A DNA stretch of 20,846 nt, from assembly GCA_046758465.1 (NCBI GenBank), contig JBHIAG010000032.1, positions 1 through 20,846 of the forward strand, read 5' to 3'. Origin of the DNA: JBHIAG01 sp046758465. Lineage in GTDB: Bacteria > Acidobacteriota > Terriglobia > Acidiferrales > 2-02-FULL-67-57. Below, piece by piece: positions 1 to 5,960 of the stretch; positions within the stretch are counted from its first letter, which is position 1, and each line of letters starts with the position of its first letter. Position numbers and translations under genes: made by a program. Under the pieces are notes generated by a model, which saw nothing but the letters and a program-made list of their open reading frames with translations, was not told the DNA's origin and made no database searches.

Positions 1-220
1 CGCTGTCCGGCGTGACGGGGACGTCGAGTTCCACGTTTGCCAGCCCGTAGCCCTTTGCTTTGATGACCTCGCCGTTTTTGACGACGGCGAGGGCGAGGCC
101 GGGGATACGCCGCTTCTGCATCTCGGAGGTGATGTAGTCGTCTACTTTGTCGGCGTACGCCGCGACGGAGGTAAAGAGCAGGAGCGGAACAACGACAATC
201 AACCAACGGTTGCGATTCAT
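1..220 (-). CDS. Serine hydrolase, beta-lactamase class C-like (N-terminal fragment)
   Basis: Only the first 73 codons lie in the window; the gene runs off the left edge. The ATG (218-220) follows a strong ribosome-binding site, AAAGGAGG at 226-233, five bases upstream. Residues 1-23 look like a Sec signal peptide: a basic MNRNR start, a hydrophobic LIVVVPLLLF stretch and a likely cleavage near AYA-D. The mature start has the pattern RRIPGLALAVVKNGEV followed by KGYGLANVELDVPVT, which is typical of the beta-lactamase/transpeptidase-like family (PF00144: class C beta-lactamases, esterases, D-aminopeptidases). The catalytic SxxK motif would lie beyond the edge, so activity and exact role cannot be read. 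It would act in the periplasm. It starts 25 bases after the DUF4149 stop on the same strand, so co-transcription is likely. Family assignment is fairly sure, substrate unknown. Confidence 0.8.
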   Translation of the reverse strand, partial: MNRNRWLIVVVPLLLFTSVAAYADKVDDYITSEMQKRRIPGLALAVVKNGEVIKAKGYGLANVELDVPVTPDS

Positions 221-245
221 GGTGTCCTCCTTTGGCCCGTAGTGA

Positions 246-758
246 CTAGCGCCAGCGGCGCAGCAGCAACCCGAGCAAAACCAGCACGCCTGCCAGCGTC
301 CCGCTCAGCAGGCCGACTGAGACCCGGTGATAGCGGTTGAACGCCACGCGCAACGGGTGCTCGTGTGCCGTCTGGTCAATCGAGCCGAACAGCGACTTCA
401 TCTGCTCCCGCAAGCCGGCCATGCGCTGCGCCAGGAAGTAGTGCGAATAGAACGTCGCCAGCAGCAGCACCGCCACCAGACCCACCTCCAGCCACACCCC
501 CGTCGGCACGCCGCTCAACCCGTGTCCGATTCCGCCGCGCCCATACTGCTCGAGCAGTACCCCCAGGAGGTACAGCGCGCCACAGATGTAGCTGAGCGCA
601 TAGAGCCGGTTCAGTACCATCGTCACCACTTCGCCCGCCACCTGCCGGCTCCCCAGCACCTGAAACAGCGCCGGAGCGACAATGAAACTAAACACCACCA
701 TCCCGCCCAGCCACACCCCCAGCGTCATAACTTCCAGATAGCGCGCCAGTGTCAACAT
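246..758 (-). CDS. DUF4149-type four-helix membrane protein
   Basis: This 170-residue protein starts at MLTLARYLEV. A longer frame reaches 809, but its extra residues fall in the repeat-rich leader (heptamer repeat and GCCTGC hairpin), so the inner ATG at 756-758 is preferred. Four hydrophobic helices are visible at about residues 7-29, 46-70, 88-110 and 146-167, with a basic LLRRWR end. The N-terminal GVWLGGMVVFSFIVAPALF pattern and the YHRVSVGLL segment before the last helix resemble the DUF4149 / TMEM205-like group of inner-membrane proteins, whose biochemical role is unknown. It lies upstream of, and in the same direction as, the serine hydrolase, separated by 25 bases, so the two probably share a transcript from the promoter at 808-837. 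Membrane location is certain; the family name is from recognition of the pattern. Confidence 0.72.
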   Translation of the reverse strand: MLTLARYLEVMTLGVWLGGMVVFSFIVAPALFQVLGSRQVAGEVVTMVLNRLYALSYICGALYLLGVLLEQYGRGGIGHGLSGVPTGVWLEVGLVAVLLLATFYSHYFLAQRMAGLREQMKSLFGSIDQTAHEHPLRVAFNRYHRVSVGLLSGTLAGVLVLLGLLLRRWR

Positions 759-772
759 CGTGCTTCGTGCTT

Positions 773-789
773 GCCTGCCGCAGGCAGGC
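773..789. repeat. Short palindrome GCCTGC-CGCAG-GCAGGC
   Basis: A six-base-pair stem with a five-base loop sits 15 bases upstream of the DUF4149 start codon, inside its predicted leader. The same stem, GCCTGC/GCAGGC, with a different loop (CACCA) recurs at 5179-5195. It could be a small hairpin affecting translation or one unit of a dispersed palindromic repeat. There is no T-run, so it is not a classical terminator. Confidence 0.55.
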
Positions 790-807
790 TTTGGCTCGAA
801 GCAGGGC

Positions 808-837
808 ACGCTAGCGGCCCACCCCAGGGAAAGTCAA
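808..837 (-). promoter_or_regulatory. Candidate sigma-70 promoter for the DUF4149/serine hydrolase pair
   Basis: Read on the minus strand there is TTGACT (832-837), an 18-base spacer and TAGCGT (808-813). The -35 box matches consensus at five of six positions; the -10 box is weaker. Transcription would start near 801, giving a leader of about 40 bases that contains the GCCTGC/GCAGGC hairpin (773-789) and the heptamer repeat next to the start codon. Confidence 0.45.
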
Positions 838-1041
838 GCCGTCGTCCGAGCTTTCTTTTTAGTGGCACCGGCGTCTCGCCGGTGGTAATTCCCATTCGGG
901 CGGGTGCAAAGCACCTCTTCCAAGCTGCCAATAATTTGGTCAGGCGGGGTTGTCCGCCTGAGGCGGATGCGCCTCGGGCGCAAACCCCCGCCCCGCCAAA
1001 ACTCTCCCCCAGTCGGAGCCTAGAGCTTAGCGTTTGGGCGG

Positions 1042-1115
1042 GTCAGGGCTTTTCGGAGTCCGTACGGACGGAGACCTCGCGTCCCGAAGCTTCGGGATTT
1101 GCGGGGAGCCCTGAC
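1042..1115. repeat. Nested inverted repeat with two internal perfect palindromes
   Basis: Outer arms GTCAGGGCT (1042-1050) and AGCCCTGAC (1107-1115) are perfect reverse complements. Inside lie two perfect palindromes, GTCCGTACGGAC (1058-1069) and TCCCGAAGCTTCGGGA (1082-1097). Folded, this would form a three-way junction with two hairpin arms. There is no coding content. It may be a degenerate non-autonomous mobile element, a structured transcript, or a composite of dispersed palindromic repeats. Confidence 0.6.
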
Positions 1116-1219
1116 ATTAGCGAGTCAAAAACTTCCGGGCTTTAGCCCCTGAGGTTTCTACTTGCCCTGCACTCCCCAACCAGCCAGAGCCAAGTAGGAG
1201 ACTCCACCGGGAAAAGAGG

Positions 1220-1248
1220 TTTCCCCGCCCTGGGCTTTTCGCTACAAT
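1220..1248 (+). promoter_or_regulatory. Possible plus-strand promoter upstream of the tRNA/moxR region
   Basis: TACAAT (1243-1248) in the context GCTACAAT is a good -10 box. The -35 position at 17 bases spacing holds TTTCCC, a weak match. Only about 50 bases separate the tRNA gene from moxR, and they hold the tRNA promoter. This could therefore be the moxR promoter, giving a leader of about 200 bases that runs antisense to the tRNA. Evidence is limited to the box itself. Confidence 0.28.
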
Positions 1249-1332
1249 GGAAACGTGTTCACTGGGAGGACACGCAGAAGGTATGCCTTCGCCGCGCCCC
1301 CGTCGTTGCGCGATGAAGGAAGAACGAGCCGG

Positions 1333-1408
1333 TGGTGGGCGCTGTAGGATTCGAACCTACGACCTCTCCCGTGTGAGGGGAGCGCTCTAGCCGCTGAGCT
1401 AAGCGCCC
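1333..1408 (-). tRNA. tRNA-Val (anticodon CAC)
   Basis: Read on the minus strand the cloverleaf is complete. The acceptor stem is GGGCGCT/AGCGCCC, and the D stem GCTC/GAGC has an eight-base loop. The anticodon stem CTCCC/GGGAG closes the seven-base loop CTCACAC, in which CAC is the anticodon (reads GUG, valine). A five-base variable loop AGGTC is followed by T stem GTAGG/CCTAC with loop TTCGAAT. The discriminator is A, and the 3' CCA is encoded (1333-1335). Length is 76 nt with CCA. It is divergent from moxR. Confidence 0.95.
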
Positions 1409-1423
1409 ACGGCGCAGGGAACG

Positions 1424-1452
1424 ATTCTAGGGCAGTTTTCACGGGCTCGCAA
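1424..1452 (-). promoter_or_regulatory. Promoter of tRNA-Val
   Basis: On the minus strand TTGCGA (1447-1452), a 17-base spacer and TAGAAT (1424-1429) form a good sigma-70 type promoter. Transcription would begin about eight bases before the mature tRNA 5' end at 1408. The -35 box lies only six bases from the moxR start codon, so the tRNA promoter and the moxR leader overlap. Confidence 0.65.
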
Positions 1453-1458
1453 GCGAGG

Positions 1459-2409
1459 ATGAACCGCACCGCAACATCCGGCCAGGTGGCCGAACTACAG
1501 CACGCCATCGGCACCGTCATCAAGGGCAAGGACGACGCCATCAAGCTCGCCCTCGTCGCCCTGTTTGCCCGCGGCCACCTGCTCATCGAAGACGTCCCCG
1601 GCGTCGGCAAAACTATGCTCGCCCGCACCCTGGCCCGCTGCTTCAACTGCACCTTCCAGCGCATCCAGTTCACCTCCGACCTGCTCCCCAGCGATGTCAT
1701 CGGCATCAGCGTCTACAACCAGCAGGGGCAACGCTTCGAGTTCAAACGCGGCCCCGTCTTCGCCAACGTCGTCCTCGCCGACGAAATCAACCGCACCACC
1801 CCCAAGACCCAGTCGGCCCTGCTGGAGGCGATGAACGAATCCCAGGTCACGGTGGACAACCGCACCTATCCCCTGCCGAGCCCCTTCATGGTCCTAGCCA
1901 CGCAGAATCCTATCGAGCACCACGGCACCTATCCCCTCCCCGAATCCCAACTCGACCGCTTCCTGCTCCGCATCCGCATGGGCTATCCCGAGGCGGCGAG
2001 CGAAAAAGAAGTAATTCGCAGCCAGTCCGACTCCCAGCCGCTGGAGCGCTTGAGCCCGGTCATGCCCGCTGAAGCTGTCGTCGCCTGGCAGGAACAGGTG
2101 AGGCACGTGCGCGTGGACGACGCCCTGATGAGCTACGCCCTCGCCATCATCGCCCGCACCCGCACCAGCGACTACCTGACCCTGGGCGCCAGCCCTCGCG
2201 GCTCCATGATGCTGTACCGCGCCGCCCAGGCCCTGGCGTTCCTCGAAGGCCGCGACTTCTGCCTGCCCGACGACTTCAAGCGCCTCGTCATCCCCGTGTT
2301 TGCCCACCGTGTCCTTGTCAGCTCCCGCTTCGCCTCCACCCTGCGCAAATCCGACCAGACCGAATCCATCCTGCAGGAAATCCTCGACTCCATCGAAGTC
2401 CCTCTCTAG
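1459..2409 (+). CDS. MoxR-family AAA+ ATPase
   Basis: A 316-residue AAA+ ATPase of the MoxR family (AAA_3 plus the C-terminal lid). The Walker A motif is DVPGVGKT (residues 45-52) and Walker B is VVLADEIN (104-111). Sensor 1 is ATQN (147-150), followed by the family signature YPLPESQLDRF (158-168). The lid carries LGASPRGSMMLYRAAQALA. MoxR proteins are thought to act as chaperones that help mature or assemble partners, typically a DUF58/VWA protein encoded next door. The downstream gene is indeed DUF58. The ATG lies directly after a GAGG sequence with almost no spacer, so the ribosome-binding site is poor; no better in-frame start is visible before the Walker A region. The length is normal for the family. 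Its client here is presumably the DUF58 protein, by association. Confidence 0.95.
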   Translation: MNRTATSGQVAELQHAIGTVIKGKDDAIKLALVALFARGHLLIEDVPGVGKTMLARTLARCFNCTFQRIQFTSDLLPSDVIGISVYNQQGQRFEFKRGPVFANVVLADEINRTTPKTQSALLEAMNESQVTVDNRTYPLPSPFMVLATQNPIEHHGTYPLPESQLDRFLLRIRMGYPEAASEKEVIRSQSDSQPLERLSPVMPAEAVVAWQEQVRHVRVDDALMSYALAIIARTRTSDYLTLGASPRGSMMLYRAAQALAFLEGRDFCLPDDFKRLVIPVFAHRVLVSSRFASTLRKSDQTESILQEILDSIEVPL

Positions 2410-2562
2410 CGCCGTGCAACGAGCTTCGATCACCGTGCAACCGAAATCCCGTGACTCCAGCGCGGAGGAGGCAATCCGGGTCGTGAACGGCTTGATTCGC
2501 TTCCCCCAACAGCGTCAGCAGGCCACGCAGGACTAGACCCGATGCACGAGGCACGGAGCACG
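2410..2562 (+). other. Spacer between moxR and DUF58 with a possible 33-codon reading frame
   Basis: This 153-base gap is unusual, since moxR and DUF58 genes often abut. One short frame, GTG at 2435 to TAG at 2536 (33 residues, starting VQPKSRDSSAEEA), is open, but the codons directly before it have no clear ribosome-binding site. It may be a decayed small gene or noncoding. The end of the gap holds three copies of a degenerate heptamer, GCACGAG-GCACGGA-GCACGAT, running into the preferred DUF58 start codon. Confidence 0.3.
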
Positions 2563-3957
2563 ATGCACACCTGGCTGGCCCGGTTCCCGAAACTCCGGCG
2601 AGCGGACTGGCTGGGCTGGAAGAACTTCGGCGTGGCGCTGCTGTTGCTCGGCGGCGCGCTGCTGCTGGCGCTGCACGGCGCAGCGGCCTTTGAGGGCGGC
2701 CACTGGCGCCTGGGAACTCTGTACGCCACCATCGCGCTGGCGATTGCCGCCTTCGTGGCCTTCACCATCGTCCCCGCCCTCGCCCGCACTACCTCCCTGC
2801 ACTGGCTCGTCTATGAGGTCGACTACAAGTTCACCCGCGAAGGCGTCGTCTACCTCGTCGCCATTTTCGTCATCATCCTGGCAGCCCTCAACACGGGCAA
2901 CAACTTGCTCTTTATCATCCTCGCGAACCTGCTCGCTGGCATCCTCGTCTCCGGCATCGTCTCCCGCATCGTCTTGACGCACATCCGCTTGGAGTTCCTC
3001 CTGCCCGACCACCTTTTTGCCCAACAACCCGTACGCGCTACCCTCAAGCTCGCCAATGACAAGGTCACCTTGCCCTCGTTTTCCCTCTACGTCGCCGGCG
3101 ATGGCCAGCCCGCTGCGGCGCGCTCCGCTCCCCAGGGAAAAAATCTGCCCCCGATCCTCACGGAAACCCTCTACTTCCCCTACATTCCCCGCGCCAAGTC
3201 AGTGACGCAACCCGTGGAGTTGCTCTTTCCCCGCCGCGGCCGCTATGCCCAATCCGGCTTCCGTGTCAGCAGCAAGTTCCCCTTTGGCTTCCTGCTCAAG
3301 ACCCGCACCCTGCCCGCCTCTACGGACATCGTCGTCTATCCGCCCGTACACCCGACCGAGGAGTTCTACGAAATCCTGCCGCTCATCACCGGCGAGATGG
3401 AAAGCTTCTACCGCGGCCGCGGCCACGACCTCTACGCCATCCGCGACTACCAGCCCACCGACACCGCCCGCTCGGTCGACTGGAAGGCCTCGGCCAAAAC
3501 CCAGCAGCTCAAGGTCCGCGAGTTTACCCGCGAGGACGAGCGCCGCGTCGAGCTCGTCTTTGATCCCTTCCTGCCCGCAGACGCCCGCCGTGGCTCACCC
3601 GAATCCGAGTCCGCCGAAGACTGGGCCGAGCGCTTCGAGCGCGGCGTCACCTTCTGCGCCTGCCTGGCCTGGCACTTCTACGAGATTGCTTCCCAGATGA
3701 AGTTTCGCACCGCCGACTACCAAACCCACATGGCCCCGGCCGGCGAAATCATCCACGATGTCCTCTACCGGCTCGCCTTCGTCGAAGCCCAACCCGCCGC
3801 GTACCGTACTGGTACGGGGCACGCCGACAACACCCTCTTGCAGCAACTCGCCGCCGACCCGAACACCTTCAAGATTGTCCTCACCGCACGGCCGCGCGGC
3901 TCCATCCCCACCAGCCTCTGGAGCTCCGCCTACATCGTCTTCATGCACTCCCTCTAG
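2563..3957 (+). CDS. DUF58-domain membrane protein
   Basis: A 464-residue protein from the ATG at 2563, chosen because GGAG lies four bases upstream; an in-frame ATG at 2542 adds MHEARST but has no good ribosome-binding site. Hydrophobic helices lie at about residues 22-40, 51-72 and 95-135. A periplasmic or cytosolic beta-rich region follows. The DUF58 signature is at 285-326: GRGHDLYAIRDYQPTD, then ARSVDWKASAKTQQLKVREF. The C-terminal part resembles a VWA-like fold. DUF58 proteins are usual partners of MoxR ATPases and transglutaminases; their molecular activity is not established. The last 17 bases overlap the 3' end of the convergent GtrA gene. The final 34 codons are notable: a 60-base version of this tail, lacking 42 internal bases (14 codons, RPRGSIPTSLWSSA), recurs at 5122-5181. 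Confidence 0.92.
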   Translation: MHTWLARFPKLRRADWLGWKNFGVALLLLGGALLLALHGAAAFEGGHWRLGTLYATIALAIAAFVAFTIVPALARTTSLHWLVYEVDYKFTREGVVYLVAIFVIILAALNTGNNLLFIILANLLAGILVSGIVSRIVLTHIRLEFLLPDHLFAQQPVRATLKLANDKVTLPSFSLYVAGDGQPAAARSAPQGKNLPPILTETLYFPYIPRAKSVTQPVELLFPRRGRYAQSGFRVSSKFPFGFLLKTRTLPASTDIVVYPPVHPTEEFYEILPLITGEMESFYRGRGHDLYAIRDYQPTDTARSVDWKASAKTQQLKVREFTREDERRVELVFDPFLPADARRGSPESESAEDWAERFERGVTFCACLAWHFYEIASQMKFRTADYQTHMAPAGEIIHDVLYRLAFVEAQPAAYRTGTGHADNTLLQQLAADPNTFKIVLTARPRGSIPTSLWSSAYIVFMHSL

Positions 3958-4444
3958 CCCGCCCGCCTTCGGGCCCATCCGCAGCCACACTATCCCTGAA
4001 TTTCCTGATTTGCCATGCGGAGGGCTGAAAGACAAACCGATCGCTGACCAGAAAATTGATGATCGAGCACGCCGCGATGGTCAGGAAGTTCGCGAACAAG
4101 TAGTGCAGGTGCAGGCTGCCGACCAGCAACCGCATAAATCCCAGGTTGCCAACGATGGACTGCGCTCCGGTGGTTAGATGGAATCGGACAAGCCGGCGAA
4201 GGGTATCGGCGCGGCTCAGACGGGTGCGATCCCTCCAGGTCCAGCGCTCGTGCCAGATAAAATTGTGCAATACGGCGGCTTCCACGGCCAGTCCGGTGGC
4301 GAGGAGATAGTTGAGATCCAGGCCGCCTGCCAGCACGGTCAGAGTCGTGAGTTGCACGCCGATGCCGATGGCGCCGACGCTGCTGAACTTCAGCCAGCGC
4401 CGCCCGACCTTGCACCAACCCTCGCCGTTCTCCAGCAGCTTCAC
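3941..4444 (-). CDS. GtrA-family membrane protein
   Basis: A 167-residue protein of the GtrA family (PF04138), whose members are linked to transport of lipid-linked sugars or to polyprenyl-glycan synthesis. Four hydrophobic helices appear at about 18-40, 44-66, 93-112 and 115-137. The signature NFIWHERWTW is at about 61-70 and NFLVSDRFVF near 129-139. Family members normally end near that last motif. The remaining 28 residues (QPSAWQIRKF...ARGSA) continue into the DUF58 3' end and use a stop codon lying inside the DUF58 gene, so they may be accidental readthrough of flanking sequence. The GTG start overlaps the stop of the upstream phosphotransferase in the sequence GTGA, which implies translational coupling. 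The pair probably acts together on a lipid-linked substrate (inference). Confidence 0.85.
   Translation of the reverse strand: MKLLENGEGWCKVGRRWLKFSSVGAIGIGVQLTTLTVLAGGLDLNYLLATGLAVEAAVLHNFIWHERWTWRDRTRLSRADTLRRLVRFHLTTGAQSIVGNLGFMRLLVGSLHLHYLFANFLTIAACSIINFLVSDRFVFQPSAWQIRKFRDSVAADGPEGGRARGSA
3961..3974. terminator. Hairpin after the DUF58 stop (weak terminator candidate)
   Basis: GCCCG-CCTT-CGGGC forms a five-pair stem three bases after the DUF58 stop codon. There is no T-run on either strand, so Rho-independent termination is doubtful. On the minus strand it lies inside the C-terminal extension of the GtrA frame. Confidence 0.28.
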
Positions 4445-5115
4445 GGGCTCCGCTCCGCCCGGTAGAGCGCGCGCGTATTTCTGGTTACGGACGTAATCAA
4501 CACCACGCCCAGAGCAACGATCGCGATAACTCCAGCCACATCATAGAAGCGGTAGGATTCCCCTAGGATGCGCACAGTGGGGCGGAAGAACAGCACGAGA
4601 TTTCCGACTGCGAGCAGAATGCGTAGCTCAGTCGGGCTCAATTTCGCCATGGAGAGCCGGAACGTGCCCAGCGTATACGTGGCAAGATAAACCTCAATGC
4701 AGAGCATGAAGTACGCTATCAGCAAGCCCGCCGCCACCGCCACGCTCATATAGCCGGAAAGCGCCAGACCCCCCAGCAGAAAGAGCACTCCGAAGGTATC
4801 AACCACGTGGTCCACATAAAAGCCGTAGCGGGGCCGCTGCTGGTGGCGCACGCGCGCCAGCGTGCCATCGAGGCTATCCCCAAGCCAGTTGACCCCCAGC
4901 CAGAAAATCACCAGCAGCAGCGCAAGCGGGTTCCACCGCGCCAGCCAGTAGCTCACCCCGGCCAGCAGCATGGCCAGGAAACCAAGCAGCGTTAGATGAT
5001 CGGAATGGATCCACCGCGGAGTGCGGTACGCCAGCCACAGCAGGCATTTCTTTTCCAGCGGAGCCAGAAGACTCATCTGAGCCCGCTGCGCTTCCTGAAA
5101 CCCGGCTTTTTCCAT
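4441..5115 (-). CDS. CDP-alcohol phosphatidyltransferase family protein
   Basis: A 224-residue integral membrane enzyme. The CDP-alcohol phosphotransferase motif is complete: D80, D83-G84, A87-R88, G98, D102 and D106 (in DSLDGTLARV and RYGFYVDHVVD). These residues bind metal and the CDP moiety in this family, which exchanges CMP for an alcohol head group. Several transmembrane helices follow, to about residue 215. The substrate cannot be read; it is not clearly PgsA, PssA or a cardiolipin synthase. A longer frame begins at 5148, but its extra 11 residues are antisense to the duplicated DUF58 tail, so MEKAGFQEAQ at 5115 is the better start. No good ribosome-binding site precedes it, perhaps because the duplication boundary (5122) lies only seven bases upstream. 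The GtrA gene follows, overlapping in GTGA. Confidence 0.87.
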   Translation of the reverse strand: MEKAGFQEAQRAQMSLLAPLEKKCLLWLAYRTPRWIHSDHLTLLGFLAMLLAGVSYWLARWNPLALLLVIFWLGVNWLGDSLDGTLARVRHQQRPRYGFYVDHVVDTFGVLFLLGGLALSGYMSVAVAAGLLIAYFMLCIEVYLATYTLGTFRLSMAKLSPTELRILLAVGNLVLFFRPTVRILGESYRFYDVAGVIAIVALGVVLITSVTRNTRALYRAERSP

Positions 5116-5121
5116 CGCAGC

Positions 5122-5181
5122 CCCGAACACCTTCAAGATTGTCCTCACCGCCTACAGCGTTCTCATGCACTCCCTCTAGCC
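5122..5181 (+). repeat. Partial second copy of the DUF58 3' end
   Basis: Bases 5122-5151 are identical to 3858-3887 (30 of 30). Bases 5152-5181 match the segment at 3930-3959 at 27 of 30 positions, ending in the same stop codon context (stop at 5177-5179). The copy equals the DUF58 tail with exactly 42 bases removed between two CCGC tetramers (3884-3887 and 3926-3929), so the frame is preserved: it reads NTFKIVLTAYSVLMHSL and stop. No DUF58 sequence precedes it, so it is a non-coding fragment. It lies between the phosphotransferase start and the outer-membrane protein gene. Confidence 0.9.
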
Positions 5182-5195
5182 TGCCACCAGCAGGC
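5179..5195. terminator. Hairpin at the end of the DUF58-tail copy (weak terminator candidate)
   Basis: GCCTGC-CACCA-GCAGGC is a six-pair stem starting at the end of the duplicated DUF58 stop codon. It also lies about 35 bases beyond the stop of the minus-strand outer-membrane protein gene, so it could separate that gene from the phosphotransferase. No T-run follows on either strand. Confidence 0.3.
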
Positions 5196-5227
5196 CGGGC
5201 TTACGCACGGAACAGAAAGCAAATACT

Positions 5228-5767
5228 TTACTTCCTCCCTCGCGTAAGGACGTACCCGATGCCCACCGTCACGCGCAAGAAGGGCTCCCAACCCGCGCGG
5301 ACTTCGGGGGAGACAAACATGCGATCAGTCAGGAAGACCTTTACGCCGATGCCTCCACTTGGCGTCCAGGTACTGCCTGAAAAAAACCGCCCACGATGGT
5401 GAAGAATCCCGATACCCCACACCACATACGGCATAACCCGCTCGTTTTGTCCCGTGAGGTCGAATGCCACATTGGGGATGAAGACAAAATCCTGGTCGTC
5501 GCTAGAGCGGTACATGTAGAGGAACTCCGGTTGCAAACTCACCCGGTCAGTCAAGTACACGCGAATCCCCCCACCGGCTACGTAGTGAGGCAGATCAATA
5601 AATGCCTCGTCGACAAACCCCGCGTACCCGACGACGCCCTGCACTTCGACCCGCCCAGCTTGAGCGCTGGAGTAAGCCTGTGGCTCCCCAGCCCCGACGG
5701 GGCCAGGCGTCGAGAGCATTGCCAGACCAGCCAGCAGCAGAACCCATAGACGAAGCGAACGATGCAT
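5228..5767 (-). CDS. Small outer-membrane beta-barrel protein
   Basis: A 179-residue protein with a clear Sec signal peptide (MHRSLRLWVLLLAGLAML, cleavage near VGA-GE). The mature part is a series of alternating strands with aromatic belts, for example RIYLTDRVSLQPEFLYMYR-like repeats (VYLTDRVSL, VFLTDRMFVSPEVRAGW), ending in VTVGIGYVL. This fits an OmpA-like or OprF-like eight-stranded barrel (outer membrane protein beta-barrel domain, PF13505 type), without a peptidoglycan-binding domain. The ATG at 5765-5767 is six bases from AGGAGG (5774-5779), a strong ribosome-binding site; a GTG one codon earlier is spaced too closely. It is divergently transcribed from the winged-helix regulator, separated by 193 bases, so it is a plausible target of that regulator. 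The ligand or role is unknown. Confidence 0.78.
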   Translation of the reverse strand: MHRSLRLWVLLLAGLAMLSTPGPVGAGEPQAYSSAQAGRVEVQGVVGYAGFVDEAFIDLPHYVAGGGIRVYLTDRVSLQPEFLYMYRSSDDQDFVFIPNVAFDLTGQNERVMPYVVWGIGILHHRGRFFSGSTWTPSGGIGVKVFLTDRMFVSPEVRAGWEPFLRVTVGIGYVLTRGRK

Positions 5768-5960
5768 CACTCACCTCCTCTTCCCCCCTAGCACGCGCCC
5801 CTGACTTGCCTGCTTTCGGGGCCACCCGCCACACGAGATTTGGCCGGCCAGCCAGCAAATGTGCTAGAGTCATTCCAGCGAGGAGCCTACGCCCGGTTTC
5901 GCCGGGAGTAACGAAGGGCAGACGAGCAACCCACGACATTCCTCCGAGGATGAGACGAAG
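5768..5960. promoter_or_regulatory. Divergent intergenic region between the barrel protein and the regulator
   Basis: It holds the AGGAGG site of the minus-strand barrel gene, a perfect ten-base palindrome TGGCCGGCCA (5841-5850) and an extended -10 box TGC-TAGAGT (5862-5870) facing the regulator. No good -35 box pairs with it. A CCCGG-TTTCG-CCGGG hairpin (5892-5906) lies in the predicted 84-base leader of the regulator. The palindrome is a candidate operator, by position only. Confidence 0.42.

Larger units (their letters stand above)
838..1332. repeat. Gene-free spacer rich in palindromes
   Basis: No convincing gene is present. One plus-strand reading frame crosses much of it, but its protein is low-complexity and arises from GC-rich repeats. 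Visible hairpins are: CACCGGCG-TCT-CGCCGGTG (866-884); two alternative overlapping stems at 953-980, TCCGCC-TGA-GGCGGA and an 11-pair stem with loop GATG; a nested structure at 1042-1115; and GGGCT-TT-AGCCC (1137-1148). The spacer separates the minus-strand DUF4149 promoter from the tRNA/moxR region. Such elements are commonly dispersed REP-like repeats; whether they recur elsewhere in this genome cannot be seen here. Confidence 0.6.

Noticed and set aside
327..1145. Long plus-strand open frame of 272 codons
   Set aside because: It is antisense to the DUF4149 gene and then crosses palindromic spacer; the protein is His/Gln/Pro-rich with no domain pattern.
1282..1389. Plus-strand 35-codon frame with a good GGGAGG-like site and an ATG at 1282
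   Set aside because: Its second half is the antisense of tRNA-Val (IRTYDLSR-type peptide), a well-known source of spurious small proteins.
3941..5181. IS element or integron cassette around the GtrA pair
   Set aside because: No transposase or integrase, no terminal inverted repeats and no attC-like structure were seen; the flanking direct repeat is a gene tail, so only a recombination scar is claimed.
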